DNA of 64,000 nt from Nocardioides sp. GY 10113 (GTDB taxonomy: Bacteria > Actinomycetota > Actinomycetes > Propionibacteriales > Nocardioidaceae): assembly GCF_004919105.1 (NCBI RefSeq), contig NZ_STGK01000010.1, positions 62,001 through 126,000 of the forward strand. Reading direction: 5' to 3'. Positions 34,228 through 43,700 of this stretch are shown here, in pieces. A program made the position numbers and the translations under genes. Under the pieces are notes generated by a model. That model was not told where the DNA came from. It was given only the letters and a program-made list of their open reading frames with translations, and searched no databases. How positions within the stretch are numbered: the stretch's first letter is position 1; each line of letters opens with the position of its first letter.

Positions 34228-34680
34228 TCAGTCCTCGATGCGCTCCAGCAGGAAGACCGGGATCTTGCGGTCGGTCTTCTCCTGGTACTCCGCGTACGGC
34301 GCGTACTGCGCCACCGCGCGCTCCCACCACTCCTCGCGCTCGGCGCCCTCGGCGATCCGCGCCCGGTAGAGCGCCGGCGTCGGACCGTCCTGGAGCTGGA
34401 CGACCGGATCGGCGACGAAGTTGTAGTACCAGGCGGGGTTCTCCGGCGTGCCGCCCTTGGAGGCGACGGCGGCGTAGACCCCGTCCTTCTCGACCCGCAT
34501 CACCGGGTTCTTGCGGAGGTTGCCGGACTTCACGCCGCGGGAGGTGATCACGACGATCGGCCACTCGGGGTGGTCCATGAGCGTGTTCGCCTCGCGGCCG
34601 TCCGTGGCCTCGTAGGTCTCGACCTGGTCACGCACCCAGGCCTGCGGGTTCGGCTCGTAGGTTCCTTCGAGGAGATCCAT
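34228..34680 (-). CDS. Deazaflavin (F420)-dependent nitroreductase-family protein
   Basis: A 150-residue protein of the DUF385/Ddn-like family (TIGR00026), split beta-barrel proteins that use F420H2 to reduce quinones or nitro compounds. It has WVRDQVETYEATDGREANTL, VVITSRGVKSGNLRKNPVMR, the conserved ASKGGTPENPAWYYNFVADP and ends in VFLLERIED. The ATG at 34680 is listed; a GTG three codons upstream is the alternative. No ribosome-binding site is visible for either, and a perfect palindrome covers the start codon, which fits a leaderless or operator-overlapped start. Family assignment is firm; substrate is unknown. Confidence 0.88.
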   Translation of the reverse strand: MDLLEGTYEPNPQAWVRDQVETYEATDGREANTLMDHPEWPIVVITSRGVKSGNLRKNPVMRVEKDGVYAAVASKGGTPENPAWYYNFVADPVVQLQDGPTPALYRARIAEGAEREEWWERAVAQYAPYAEYQEKTDRKIPVFLLERIED

Positions 34681-34697
34681 GGTGTTCACAACACCAT
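34679..34697. promoter_or_regulatory. Perfect 19-bp palindrome on the start codon of the F420-type gene
   Basis: ATGGTGTTCACAACACCAT has exact 8-nt arms with a 3-nt centre and overlaps the ATG of the gene. It could be a repressor operator or an RNA hairpin that hides the start. On the minus strand it also contains a three-codon reading frame (ATG GTG TTG TGA) just before the real start. Confidence 0.55.
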
Positions 34698-34718
34698 GCC
34701 GCGGGCCCGGATTCCAGA

Positions 34719-34764
34719 GGTGGTTTCGAGGCTCGGCGCCGGGGCGCCTCGCACCTCAACCACC
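34719..34764. repeat. Palindromic element, family II, copy 3
   Basis: GGTGGTTTCGAGGCTCGGCG and, facing it, CGCCTCGCACCTCAACCACC, with GGCGCCGGGGCGCC inside that is itself nearly palindromic. It lies between the ACT-domain gene and the F420-type gene. Confidence 0.75.
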
Positions 34765-34770
34765 GGCGAC

Positions 34771-34803
34771 GCCGGCGCCGGGGCGCCTCGCACCTCAACC
34801 AGC
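34771..34803. repeat. Palindromic element, family II, copy 4 (half copy)
   Basis: The right half of copy 3 is repeated almost unchanged (GCGCCGGGGCGCCTCGCACC then TCAACCA), 6 bp after it, ending 10 bp before the ACT-protein stop. It looks like a partial tandem duplication. Confidence 0.65.
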
Positions 34804-34812
34804 GGCGGCGGG

Positions 34813-35427
34813 TCAGTCGTTGGCGTTGGCGATGGTGACCGCGAGCCCGCACAGGTGCCCGAGGCGGGCCAGCTCGGAGTCCAGGAACTCCGGCCCGCCG
34901 CGCCGGCCGATCACGACGATCTCGTTGCCGTCGAGCCGGGCGGCGGCGTACAGCGTGTTCTCGTCCTCGGGGACCTCGAGCCGCTCCGGGCCCTCGATCT
35001 CGAGGAACTCCAGCTCGTCGGGCGCTGCGCTGGTGCCGTAGACGACGCCCTTCGCCCGGTGCACCCGGGAGCCCCAGTCGGCACGGAACGTCGCCGGCAG
35101 CAGGTCGACCAGGCGGTCCAGCGCGTGCCCGGGTGACGCGGTGAGCTCCTCGACCGCCTCCAGGTCCAGCACCAGCGTCCCGCCGGACGGGTAGTGACTG
35201 ATCCACAGCACCCGGACCCCGTCCAACACGTTGCACGCCGACACGATCGTGTCGGGCATCGTGCCCTGCGGGATCTCGAGCAGCACGTCGTCCAGCGCCG
35301 TGCCGTCGGAGCGCTTCTCGACGATCTCGATCGCCTCGATGTCACCGCCCGCCATACCGATCGCGGTCGCCACCCGCCCCAGCGAACCGGGGACGTCGGG
35401 GAGTGCCACGCGCATCAGGAAGGGCAT
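34813..35427 (-). CDS. ACT-domain amino-acid-binding protein
   Basis: A 204-residue cytoplasmic protein. Residues about 3-70 form an ACT domain (MRVALPDVPGSLGRVATAIG, then GGDIEAIEIVEKRSDG), a fold that binds amino acids. The rest (about 75-204) has a second regulatory-like domain with VVIGRRGGPEFLDSELARLG near the end; no enzyme motif is visible. The ATG at 35427 is listed, with an alternative four codons later. It may regulate an unlinked enzyme. Its 3' flank holds two family II repeats. Confidence 0.85.
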   Translation of the reverse strand: MPFLMRVALPDVPGSLGRVATAIGMAGGDIEAIEIVEKRSDGTALDDVLLEIPQGTMPDTIVSACNVLDGVRVLWISHYPSGGTLVLDLEAVEELTASPGHALDRLVDLLPATFRADWGSRVHRAKGVVYGTSAAPDELEFLEIEGPERLEVPEDENTLYAAARLDGNEIVVIGRRGGPEFLDSELARLGHLCGLAVTIANAND

Positions 35428-35485
35428 GCGGCCACGCTAACGCGGCGGCGCTCCCGCCGGGGCGGCGGTTCGGAGATTGGCCCGT

Positions 35486-37309
35486 TCATCGGCCGGCGCC
35501 CGAGAGCCGCTCGGCCAGGCCCGTGGCGCGCTGGGCCGTGGTCGCCACCGCCGCCCGCACCGCGGCCTCGGTGCCGACCACCCGGACCCTGCTCTTGGCC
35601 CGGGTGACCGCGGTGTAGAAGAGCTCCCTGGTCAGCAGCCGGGAGTCCGCGTCGGGCAGCAGCACCGTGATCTCGCGGGCCTGGCTGCCCTGGCTCTTGT
35701 GGATCGTCATCGCGTGCATGGTGTCGAGCGCGTCCAGCCGGCCCGGCGCGAACGCCCGCGGCGCCCCGACCCCGGCGATCCAGGCGCGCGGCCGGCCGTC
35801 GTCCGCCGCGACCACCACGCCGGTCTCGCCGTTGTAGACGTCGAGCGTGTAGTCGTTGCTGGTCACCAGCAGCGGGCGGCCCGGGTACCAGGGCAGGCCG
35901 AGCGGTTGGCCGAGGTCCTCGGCGAGCCACTGCTCCACCTGCCGGTTCCAGTGTCGTACGCCGAAGGGCCCCTCGCGGTGGGCACAGAGCAGCCGGAACT
36001 CCTCCAGCGCCGCCAGCGCGGCCGCCGCCCGCTCCTCCGGGGCGCCGGCACCGGTGGCGCGGTCGTGCACCCGGCGGGCCGCCGCCACGCAGATCCCGCG
36101 CAGCACCTCGGCGGGCTGGTCGGTCTCGACGTACTCCACCTCCGCCGAGCCGCGCCGAAGCACCTCCAGCACGGCGTCGGCGGCGCCGTCGCGCAGCGCC
36201 TGCGCCAGCTCCTTGATGTCCTCGGTGGAGCGGTGGTTCTGACGCAGCGCCACCACGGGCGAGTCCGGGTGGTCGGCGAACCCCGCGACCAGGTCGGAGA
36301 GGACCGCGCCGGCACCGACCGAGGTCAGCTGCCCCGGGTCGCCCACCAGCACCAGCCGGGTCTCGGGGCGCACCGCCTCCAGCAGGCGGGCCATCAGCGT
36401 CAGGTCGACCATCGACGCCTCGTCGACCACGATCAGGTCGTGCTGGAGCCGGTTGCCCCGGTCGTGTCGGAACCGGGTCGTGTTGTCGGGCCGCCAGCCC
36501 AGCAGCCGGTGCAGCGTGCGCGCCTCGGGTCGGCCGAGCCCGGCCGGGTCGAGCCCGAGCGCCTCGATCTCCTCGCCGACCGCCTCCTGGAGGCGGGTCG
36601 CCGCCTTGCCGGTCGGCGCGGCCAGCGCGACCGAGAAGTGCTGGTCGCCGCCGGCGGCGTGGAACTGGTCGGCGAGCGCCACCACGATCCGCGCCACCGT
36701 GGTGGTCTTGCCGGTGCCGGGGCCGCCGGTGAGCACCGTCGTGCGGTGCCGGACGGCGTGATCGACCGCCGCCGCCTGCTCGTCGCTGAAGTGCTCGCCG
36801 GCCACCCGGGTCAGGGTCCGGGCGAGCACGTCCTCGTCGACGGCCGGCGCAGCGGCGGCGATCCGCCCCGCCAGGTCGTCGGCGATCTGGCGCTCCATCC
36901 GGTGGTAGCGGTCCAGGCTGACCAGGCCGAGATCGTGGTGCAGCACCCCGGCGGCGGTCAGTGGCGAGGCCGCGATCGCCGCCGTCCAGGCCGCCGGCTC
37001 GGGCAGCGCCGCGCCGTCGGGCAGGCCGAGGCCGACCGCCAGGTCACCCCCCTCGCCGGCCCGCAGGTCGACCCCGACCGAGCCGGACCGGACCGCGCGC
37101 ACCGCGAGCGCGACCGCCAGCCGCACCCGCTCGTCGGTCTCGCCGCCCAGCGCGGCGACCCGCTCGGCCACCAGCACGTCGGCGGCGTCCAGCACCCCGG
37201 CCGCGTTGAGCTCGGCCATCAGGCCACGCGCCCGGCGGGCCAGCCTCGGGTCGTAGGCCCCGCGCGCCGGCGCCTCGGCCGCGGCCTGGGGCAGGTCGGT
37301 GTCGGTCAT
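35486..37309 (-). CDS. recD: Exodeoxyribonuclease V alpha subunit RecD
   Basis: A 607-residue SF1B helicase that moves 5' to 3' in the RecBCD repair complex. After the N-terminal domain (about 1-180) come Walker A LTGGPGTGKTTTVARIV near 200, Walker B DLIVVDEASMVDL near 300 and RLVLVGDPGQL; the C-terminal motif MTIHKSQGSQAREITVLLPD is intact. The ATG at 37309 overlaps the recB stop (ATGA); the upstream frame belongs to recB. Last gene of the recC-recB-recD unit. Confidence 0.95.
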   Translation of the reverse strand: MTDTDLPQAAAEAPARGAYDPRLARRARGLMAELNAAGVLDAADVLVAERVAALGGETDERVRLAVALAVRAVRSGSVGVDLRAGEGGDLAVGLGLPDGAALPEPAAWTAAIAASPLTAAGVLHHDLGLVSLDRYHRMERQIADDLAGRIAAAAPAVDEDVLARTLTRVAGEHFSDEQAAAVDHAVRHRTTVLTGGPGTGKTTTVARIVVALADQFHAAGGDQHFSVALAAPTGKAATRLQEAVGEEIEALGLDPAGLGRPEARTLHRLLGWRPDNTTRFRHDRGNRLQHDLIVVDEASMVDLTLMARLLEAVRPETRLVLVGDPGQLTSVGAGAVLSDLVAGFADHPDSPVVALRQNHRSTEDIKELAQALRDGAADAVLEVLRRGSAEVEYVETDQPAEVLRGICVAAARRVHDRATGAGAPEERAAAALAALEEFRLLCAHREGPFGVRHWNRQVEQWLAEDLGQPLGLPWYPGRPLLVTSNDYTLDVYNGETGVVVAADDGRPRAWIAGVGAPRAFAPGRLDALDTMHAMTIHKSQGSQAREITVLLPDADSRLLTRELFYTAVTRAKSRVRVVGTEAAVRAAVATTAQRATGLAERLSGAGR

Positions 37310-40300
37310 CGGGCGCCTCCCGGGGCCACGCCGTCGAGCAGGTCGGACAGGTCGGTCACCAGCGCGGCCGGCGGCCGCCAGGCGAAGACGCCGCACGGGG
37401 CGCCGTCGACCCGCGGCGTCTCGGGTCCGCAGAGGCCGCGCAGGTACAGGTAGGCGACCCCGCCCAGGTGCCGCTCCGGGTCGTAGCCCGGCTGACGCCA
37501 GCGCAGGAACCGGTGCAGCACCACGGCGTACAGCAGCGCCTGCAGCGGGTAGTCGGAGTGCCCCATCGCGGCGTCCAGCCCGGCCGGCGCGTAGGAGGCC
37601 GCGGTCAGTGGCACGTCGCGCGGCCCCAGCCAGTTGGTCTTGTAGTCGACGATCACGTACCGCGGCTCGCCGCCCTCGCCCCGCTGCCGCAGCACGACGT
37701 CGACCGACCCGGTCAGGTAGCCGCGCAGCGCCTGCTCGCCCAGCGCGGGGACGGCGAGCGCGTCGGCGTACCCGCGCACCGGGTCGCCCTCGGGCAGGTG
37801 CCGGCGGAGCAGGTCGGCCAGGTCACCCAGCAGCACCTCGGGCGCCGCGCCCGCGGGCACCAGGTCGCCACCGGCCAGCGGCAGCTCGAAGTCGAGCTCG
37901 CAGAGCCGGTCGGCGCGGCCGAACGAGCGCAGCGTCGCGTCGCCGAGCAGCGGGCCGAGCGGGGTGTCGCAGGCCGCGACCAGCGCGGTCGCCAGCTCGT
38001 CGGGGTCCAAGCCGGGCACCGGCCACCAGGTCAGCTGCTCCTCGATGTGGGCGAGCAGCTCGGCGCGCAGGTCCCCGGCCGCCGGGTCGGCGTGCTCCAG
38101 CACCGCGTGGACCAGCGACCCGAAGGTGGCGCCGACCGGCAGCCCGGCCATCGGCGCGGGGACGTCGCCGACCACGGCGGTCGGCGCGGGGACCGGCAGC
38201 ACCGCGTCGCCGGCCACCCGCTCGTCGTCCTTGGCCAGCACCTCGGGCTCGCTGCCGACGCCGGCGTAGGGCTCGGCGACCTCGACCGCGCTCAGCGCCG
38301 AGTACGACGTACGCCGCCAGGCGACGTCGACGGCGCGGTCGAACGTGCGCACGCCCAGCTCCGGCGGGCTGCTCGCGGGCAGCGCCGGCGGGGTGTCGTC
38401 GTGGTGCGCGACCTCGGGCTGCGGGCCGCCCCGGTCGCGCCACTCGCCGAACAGCCGCGCGGTCGCGTCGTCGTCGGGCACGGCCGGCTGGGCGGGCACG
38501 GCGGAGCCCTCGCGCAGCAGCATCCGGTGCAGCGGGGACGCCTCGGCGTTCTTCGTCGGCGCCCACCACGCCACGACGTGGCTCTGGGCGCGGGTGAGGG
38601 CCACGTAGAGCAGCCGCAGCCACTCCCCGGCCTCCTCCTCGGCCCAGCGCCGGCAGTGGTCGGCCCAGTGCGGTCCGGCGCCACCGACGTCGATGCAGCG
38701 CCGGCCGGCGGCGTCGTGGAAGAGCGGTCGGGTCGGCTTCGGGACGAACCGGTCGGCCAGCGCCGGCAGGTAGACGACCGGGTACTGCAGGCCCTTGCTG
38801 GCGTGGATGGTGACCAGCTGGACGGCGGCGGCGTCCGAGTCCAGCCGCCGGGTGCGCTCGGCGCCACGACCCTCGGCGGCCTCGGAGACCTGGAGCCGCA
38901 GCCAGCCCAGCAGGGCGACGACGCCGAGGTGGTCGCGCTGGGCGACCTCGTGCAGCACCTCGCCGATGTGGCGCAGGTCGGTGAGGAAGCGCTCGCCGCC
39001 GGCGGTGGCCAGCAACCGGGCCGGGAGCCCGCCGGCGCTGGCCGCCTCGAGGACGGCGGCCACGCCGCGCCGCCCCAGGGCGTCGGCCCAGGCCCGCAGC
39101 CGGTCGGCGATCTGGTCGGTCAGGTCGTCGCCGCCCTCGTCGAGCGCGGCCGCGTCGTACCCGAGGAAGGCGGTCAGCGCCGCGGCCCGCACCCGGGCGG
39201 CGCGGTGCGGCTGCTCGAGGGCCTCCAGCAGGCTGAGCCAGGCGGTCGCGGCGGGGGTGGCGAAGACGCTGCCGCCGCCGGCGATGACCGCGGGCACGCC
39301 CACCTCGGCCAGCGCGGCGCGTGCCTGGGCCAGGTCGGCGTGCCGGTAGCAGATCACCGCCACGTCGCTGGGCCGGACCGGGCGGCCGTCGAAGGTGGCC
39401 TCGGAGGCGAGCAGCCGGCGCACGTCGAGGGCCAGGTCGCGGGCGATGTGCGGGCGCACGGCGCCGACCGGGACCAGGCTCCGGCCGCGCTTGCCGAACT
39501 GCTCGCGGCGCACCACCCGGACCCGGAACGCGGCCTCGCCGGACGGCGCGCCGCGCAGCCGGGGCTCCTGGTGGTGGGCCTCGACCGGGTGCACGACGAT
39601 GCGCGGGTCGCCGAGCTCGGCTCCGGCCAGCAGCGCGCCGAACCCGGAGACCAGCGCGGCGTCGCTGCGCCAGTTGACCGCCAGCGTGTGCCGGGTCGTC
39701 GCGGTCGCGGCGGCCTGGAGGTAGGTGGTGACGTCGCCGCCGCGGAAGGCGTAGATGGCCTGTTTCGGGTCGCCGATCAGCACCATCGTGGAGTGCCCGG
39801 AGAAGGCGCGGTCGAAGACCTGCCACTGCACCGGGTCGGTGTCCTGGAACTCGTCGACCAGGACGATCCGCCACCGGTCACGCATCCGGACCCGGGCCGG
39901 CGCGTCCGGGTCCGCCAGGGCGTCGCGCAGCTGGGCCAGCAGGTCGTCGTAGGAGAGCACCCCGAGGTGGCGCTTGCGCCGCTCCATCTCCGCCCGGACG
40001 GCCCGCCCGAAGGAGACGCGGCGCCCGGCCGGGTCCTCGCGGGGCGCGTCGCCCGGCTCGAGCTCGGCCTGCGGGTCGGCGACCGCGGTGCGCGCGATCG
40101 CCATCGCCTCGGCGTAGTCGAAGACCGGCGCCTCACCGGGACCGATCCCGGCGAAGGCCCGCAGGTAGAGGTCGTCGACGACCTGGACGAGCAGGTCGTC
40201 GAGGTTCTCCACCAGCCGCGCCCGGGCGTCGGTGTCGCCGGCGACGCCGAGTGAGTCCAGCACCAGCGAGCAGAACTGGTGGATGGTGGCGATCGTGGCG

Positions 40301-40713
40301 CCGTCGAAGTCCGCGAGCGCCCGGACCACGCGGCGGTGGCGCAGCCGCAGGGTGGCCGCGTCCTGGTCGAGGAGCAGGTCGATGAGGTCGCTGCGCCGGC
40401 CCGGCTCGGGCGCCACGGCGCCGGCCAGGGCCCAGGCGAGGAACCGCTCGGCCTCCACCAGCTGGCGGCGGACCTGGTCCCGCAGCTCCTGGCTGGCGGC
40501 GCGGCCGAAGGTGACCACGAGCATCGCCTCCAGCGGCACGCCCTCCTCGGCGACGAAGCGGGTCACCAGCGCGCCGATGGTCCAGGTCTTGCCGGTGCCG
40601 GCGCTGGCCTCGAGCAGGGTGGTGCCGGTCGGCAGCGGGCCGCGGATGTCGAAGGGGGTCAGCTCGGTCGGGTCGATCGGCGCGGTCACGGGGCCGCTCG
40701 CTGGCTCGCTCAC
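37306..40713 (-). CDS. recB: Exodeoxyribonuclease V beta subunit RecB
   Basis: A 1135-residue helicase-nuclease. The UvrD-like helicase has Walker A LLEASAGTGKTWTIGALVTR near residue 34, YDDLLAQLRDALADPD, Walker B VLVDEFQDTDPVQWQVF, GDPKQAIYAFRGGD and motif VI region ASKGLQYPVVYLPAL. The C-terminal nuclease domain keeps the Asp-Lys motif VIVDYKTNWLG near residue 1030. It thus holds the single nuclease centre of RecBCD. The GTG at 40713 overlaps the recC stop (GTGA). Shorter than E. coli RecB (1180) but complete. Confidence 0.95.
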   Translation of the reverse strand: MSEPASGPVTAPIDPTELTPFDIRGPLPTGTTLLEASAGTGKTWTIGALVTRFVAEEGVPLEAMLVVTFGRAASQELRDQVRRQLVEAERFLAWALAGAVAPEPGRRSDLIDLLLDQDAATLRLRHRRVVRALADFDGATIATIHQFCSLVLDSLGVAGDTDARARLVENLDDLLVQVVDDLYLRAFAGIGPGEAPVFDYAEAMAIARTAVADPQAELEPGDAPREDPAGRRVSFGRAVRAEMERRKRHLGVLSYDDLLAQLRDALADPDAPARVRMRDRWRIVLVDEFQDTDPVQWQVFDRAFSGHSTMVLIGDPKQAIYAFRGGDVTTYLQAAATATTRHTLAVNWRSDAALVSGFGALLAGAELGDPRIVVHPVEAHHQEPRLRGAPSGEAAFRVRVVRREQFGKRGRSLVPVGAVRPHIARDLALDVRRLLASEATFDGRPVRPSDVAVICYRHADLAQARAALAEVGVPAVIAGGGSVFATPAATAWLSLLEALEQPHRAARVRAAALTAFLGYDAAALDEGGDDLTDQIADRLRAWADALGRRGVAAVLEAASAGGLPARLLATAGGERFLTDLRHIGEVLHEVAQRDHLGVVALLGWLRLQVSEAAEGRGAERTRRLDSDAAAVQLVTIHASKGLQYPVVYLPALADRFVPKPTRPLFHDAAGRRCIDVGGAGPHWADHCRRWAEEEAGEWLRLLYVALTRAQSHVVAWWAPTKNAEASPLHRMLLREGSAVPAQPAVPDDDATARLFGEWRDRGGPQPEVAHHDDTPPALPASSPPELGVRTFDRAVDVAWRRTSYSALSAVEVAEPYAGVGSEPEVLAKDDERVAGDAVLPVPAPTAVVGDVPAPMAGLPVGATFGSLVHAVLEHADPAAGDLRAELLAHIEEQLTWWPVPGLDPDELATALVAACDTPLGPLLGDATLRSFGRADRLCELDFELPLAGGDLVPAGAAPEVLLGDLADLLRRHLPEGDPVRGYADALAVPALGEQALRGYLTGSVDVVLRQRGEGGEPRYVIVDYKTNWLGPRDVPLTAASYAPAGLDAAMGHSDYPLQALLYAVVLHRFLRWRQPGYDPERHLGGVAYLYLRGLCGPETPRVDGAPCGVFAWRPPAALVTDLSDLLDGVAPGGAR

Positions 40714-43700
40714 AGGGGTCCCACCTTCTCCGCGCCGGCCAGCAGCGGCTCCCAGAGCCGCCAGGCCACGTCCGCCAGGCCGAGGTCGAGCAGGGTGTCC
40801 AGCCCGGCGCCCGCCCCGAAGGCCAGACGGTGCGCCGGCTCGGCGTCCTCGCCCTCGATGCCGTAGGCGTTGTGCGGGTCGGTCACCCACACCTTCCGGG
40901 CGGCGGCCCGGACGTCGACCGGGTCGCCCCACAGGGTGCGCTGGTGCGCCTCGGCCCAGGTCGCGGCGGTACCGACCGGCAGCGGCAGCGGCCGGGTCAT
41001 CCCCTCGTCGTGGAGGGCGACCAGGCCGCGCAGCCACTCGGTCGCGCGGTGGTCGAGAGGGCCGGTCAGCGCCCGCTTGGGGCCCGACCGCTCCCGGGCG
41101 ACGGCGTGCGCGGTCCAGTTCTCGTCGGGATAGGCCGCCGACAGCGCGAGCACGTCGACCCACGCCTCGAGCCGCTGCTTAGGCTTCAGCCGCGAGTAGG
41201 AGAGCGTCACCACCTGGTTGCCGTAGACCCGGGGCACCGTTCCGGTCAGCCGGCGACCGTCCCCCAGGTCCACGTCGACGTCGAGGCTGCGCGGCGCGCC
41301 CTGGCGCAGGGCGGCGGTGGCGGCGAAGAGCTGCTGGCACTCCTCGACCACGTTGCCCAGCGCACGCTGGCCGAGTCCGGCGGGCGGCAGCGTGCCGCGC
41401 AGCTGCTCGGCCAGCATCACCGCCTGCGCGGTCGCCGCGGGGTCCTCGGCGGCGAGCACCTCGCGCAGCAGCCGGTCGCCGATCTGCCACACCTCCAGGC
41501 CGTTGAGGCTGATCGGGATCGCGTCGGCGATGTCGTCGGGCTCGAACGGGGTGGCGACGACCAGACGTCGCCGCAGGAAGGTCCGCACCGGCTTGACCAG
41601 GAACTCCTTGAGCTCGCTGAGGGTGAGGTCCCCGGACGGTACCGCCGGCAGCGGGTCGGCCAGGAACGGCGCCTCCGGCCGGCGTGGGCCGACGGCCGCG
41701 CGGGCGCCGCCGAGCGTCGCCCGGTCGAAGGAGAACGGGCGGTCGGCCACCAGCGCGCCGGCGGCGTGGTTGCGCGGGTCGTAGGGCTGCAGCGGGTGAC
41801 GGACCAGGATCTCCTCGCGCACCGACGCGGCGCCCGACGCGGCGCCCGTCGCGGGCGTGGCGGTGCGGTCGAGCGCATCGAGGACCTCCCCGAGCGGCAC
41901 CGACGGCGGGCGCTCCTGGCCGGTGTGCTCACCGGCGCCGGCGTAGGTGATCACCAGTCGCTCCTGGGCGGCGAGGATCGCGTCGAGCAGCAGCTGGCGG
42001 TCCTCGCTGCGCGGATCCCGCTCCCCCACCTGCGGATCGCGGGCCAGGACGTCGTCGCCGTCGACCGTGGGGTGTCGGGGGAAGACCCCGTCGTCGAGGC
42101 CGACCAGGCAGACCACGCGGTGCGGCACCGAGCGCATCGGGACCATCGTGCAGACGGTCAGCGTGCCGCTGCGGAAGTTGGCGCGGGTGGGGCGGCCGGC
42201 CAGCCGGGCGGCCAGCAGCGCCCGCACGTCGGCCAGCCGCAGCGGCACGTCCGCGCCCTGCCCCGACGCGTCGGCCCCCGCCCGCGCCCGGGCCAGCTCG
42301 CGCTCGAACTGCGGCAGCTGCCAGGCGTCGTCGACGTCGACGTCGCACAGGCCGCGCACGCCCTCGGCGAGCGTGCTGAACCACTCTCCCGCGCGGGTTG
42401 CGCGGCCCAGGCCGTCGAGGCAGTCGGCGAGCCGGTCGACCGCCTCGGCCAGCCGCCCGACCAGGTCGATCTCGCCGCTGCCGATGTCGTCGACGGGCAG
42501 GCCCCGCCCCAGGTGCCGGTGCTCGTCGCCGCCCATGGCCACGCCGAGCAACAACCGGTCGAGCCCGGCCCGCCAGGTGTTCTGGGTGAATCCCTCCATC
42601 CGGAAGGCGGCGCGGTGCGGCCCGTCCAGCCCCCAGCGGACGCCGGCGTCGGCGACCCACCGCGCGATCCGGGCGAGCTCGTCGTCGGTCAGGTCGAAGC
42701 GGCGGCGCACGGGGTCGCGGGCGAGCAGGTCGACGACGTCGGAGGCGGTGACCCGACCGCCGGCGAGCTCGACCAGCGTGACCGCGACCGCGAGCAGCGG
42801 GTTCGTGCTGGCCGCGGAGCGGTCCGCGAGGCGCACCCGCAGGCCGTGGGCGGGGTGCACGGCCACCCCGTCGCCGACGATCTCGGCGAGGCCGAACCCC
42901 GCCGAGATCAGCGGAGCGTAGGTCTCGATGTCGGGGCACATCACGACGATGTCGCGCGGCTCCAGCGTCGGGTCGTCGGCGAGCAGGCCGACCAGCACCT
43001 CGCGCAGCACGTCCACCTGGCGGGCCGCGCCGTGGCAGGCGTGGACCTGCACGGAGCGGTCGCCGGGAGCGAGCACGCGCGCCGCGACCTCCTCCGCCGA
43101 CGGCGCCCGGTTGGCGCGCAGGTCCGACTGCAGCCAGCCCAGCAGCGTCGGCGGCAGCGGCGCCTCCGCCGCGACCGGGGTGTCGACCGTGGTCGGGCCG
43201 GGGGCCGTCAGCGCCTGGGCGAGCTCGCGGGAGTCGCGGCCCAGCGAGGCCAGCAGCGGGTGCGCGACCAGGCCGGCCGTGGCGTCGTCGGCCCGCGAGC
43301 CGCCCGTGGCGCGCGCGGCACCGGCGACGGCGTCCCAGAGCGCCGCCGAGGGCTGGGCCAACCACAGGTGCACGTCGCGGTGCTCGGCCAGCGCGCCCAG
43401 CAGCTCGATCTCAGTCGCCGGCAACCGCGTGTGACCGAACAGCGAGAGCCGGCCGGGCAGCTCGAGGCCGTCCGGCGCGCCGGTGTCGCCGCCGCCGCGG
43501 AGCCGGTCGCACACCCGGCGGTGCCGCTGGTCCGGCGCCTCTCCGCCCATCCGCTCCAGCAGCCGGCGCCACAGCTCGGCCTGCCAGCGCAGGTCGGGCG
43601 GCAGCGCGCCGCCGATGCCGTCGGTGTCCCGCCCCTCGCGCCAGTCGGCGACCAACCGGGGTCGCTGCACGGCGTACGACGCGAAGAGGCCGGCCAGGCG

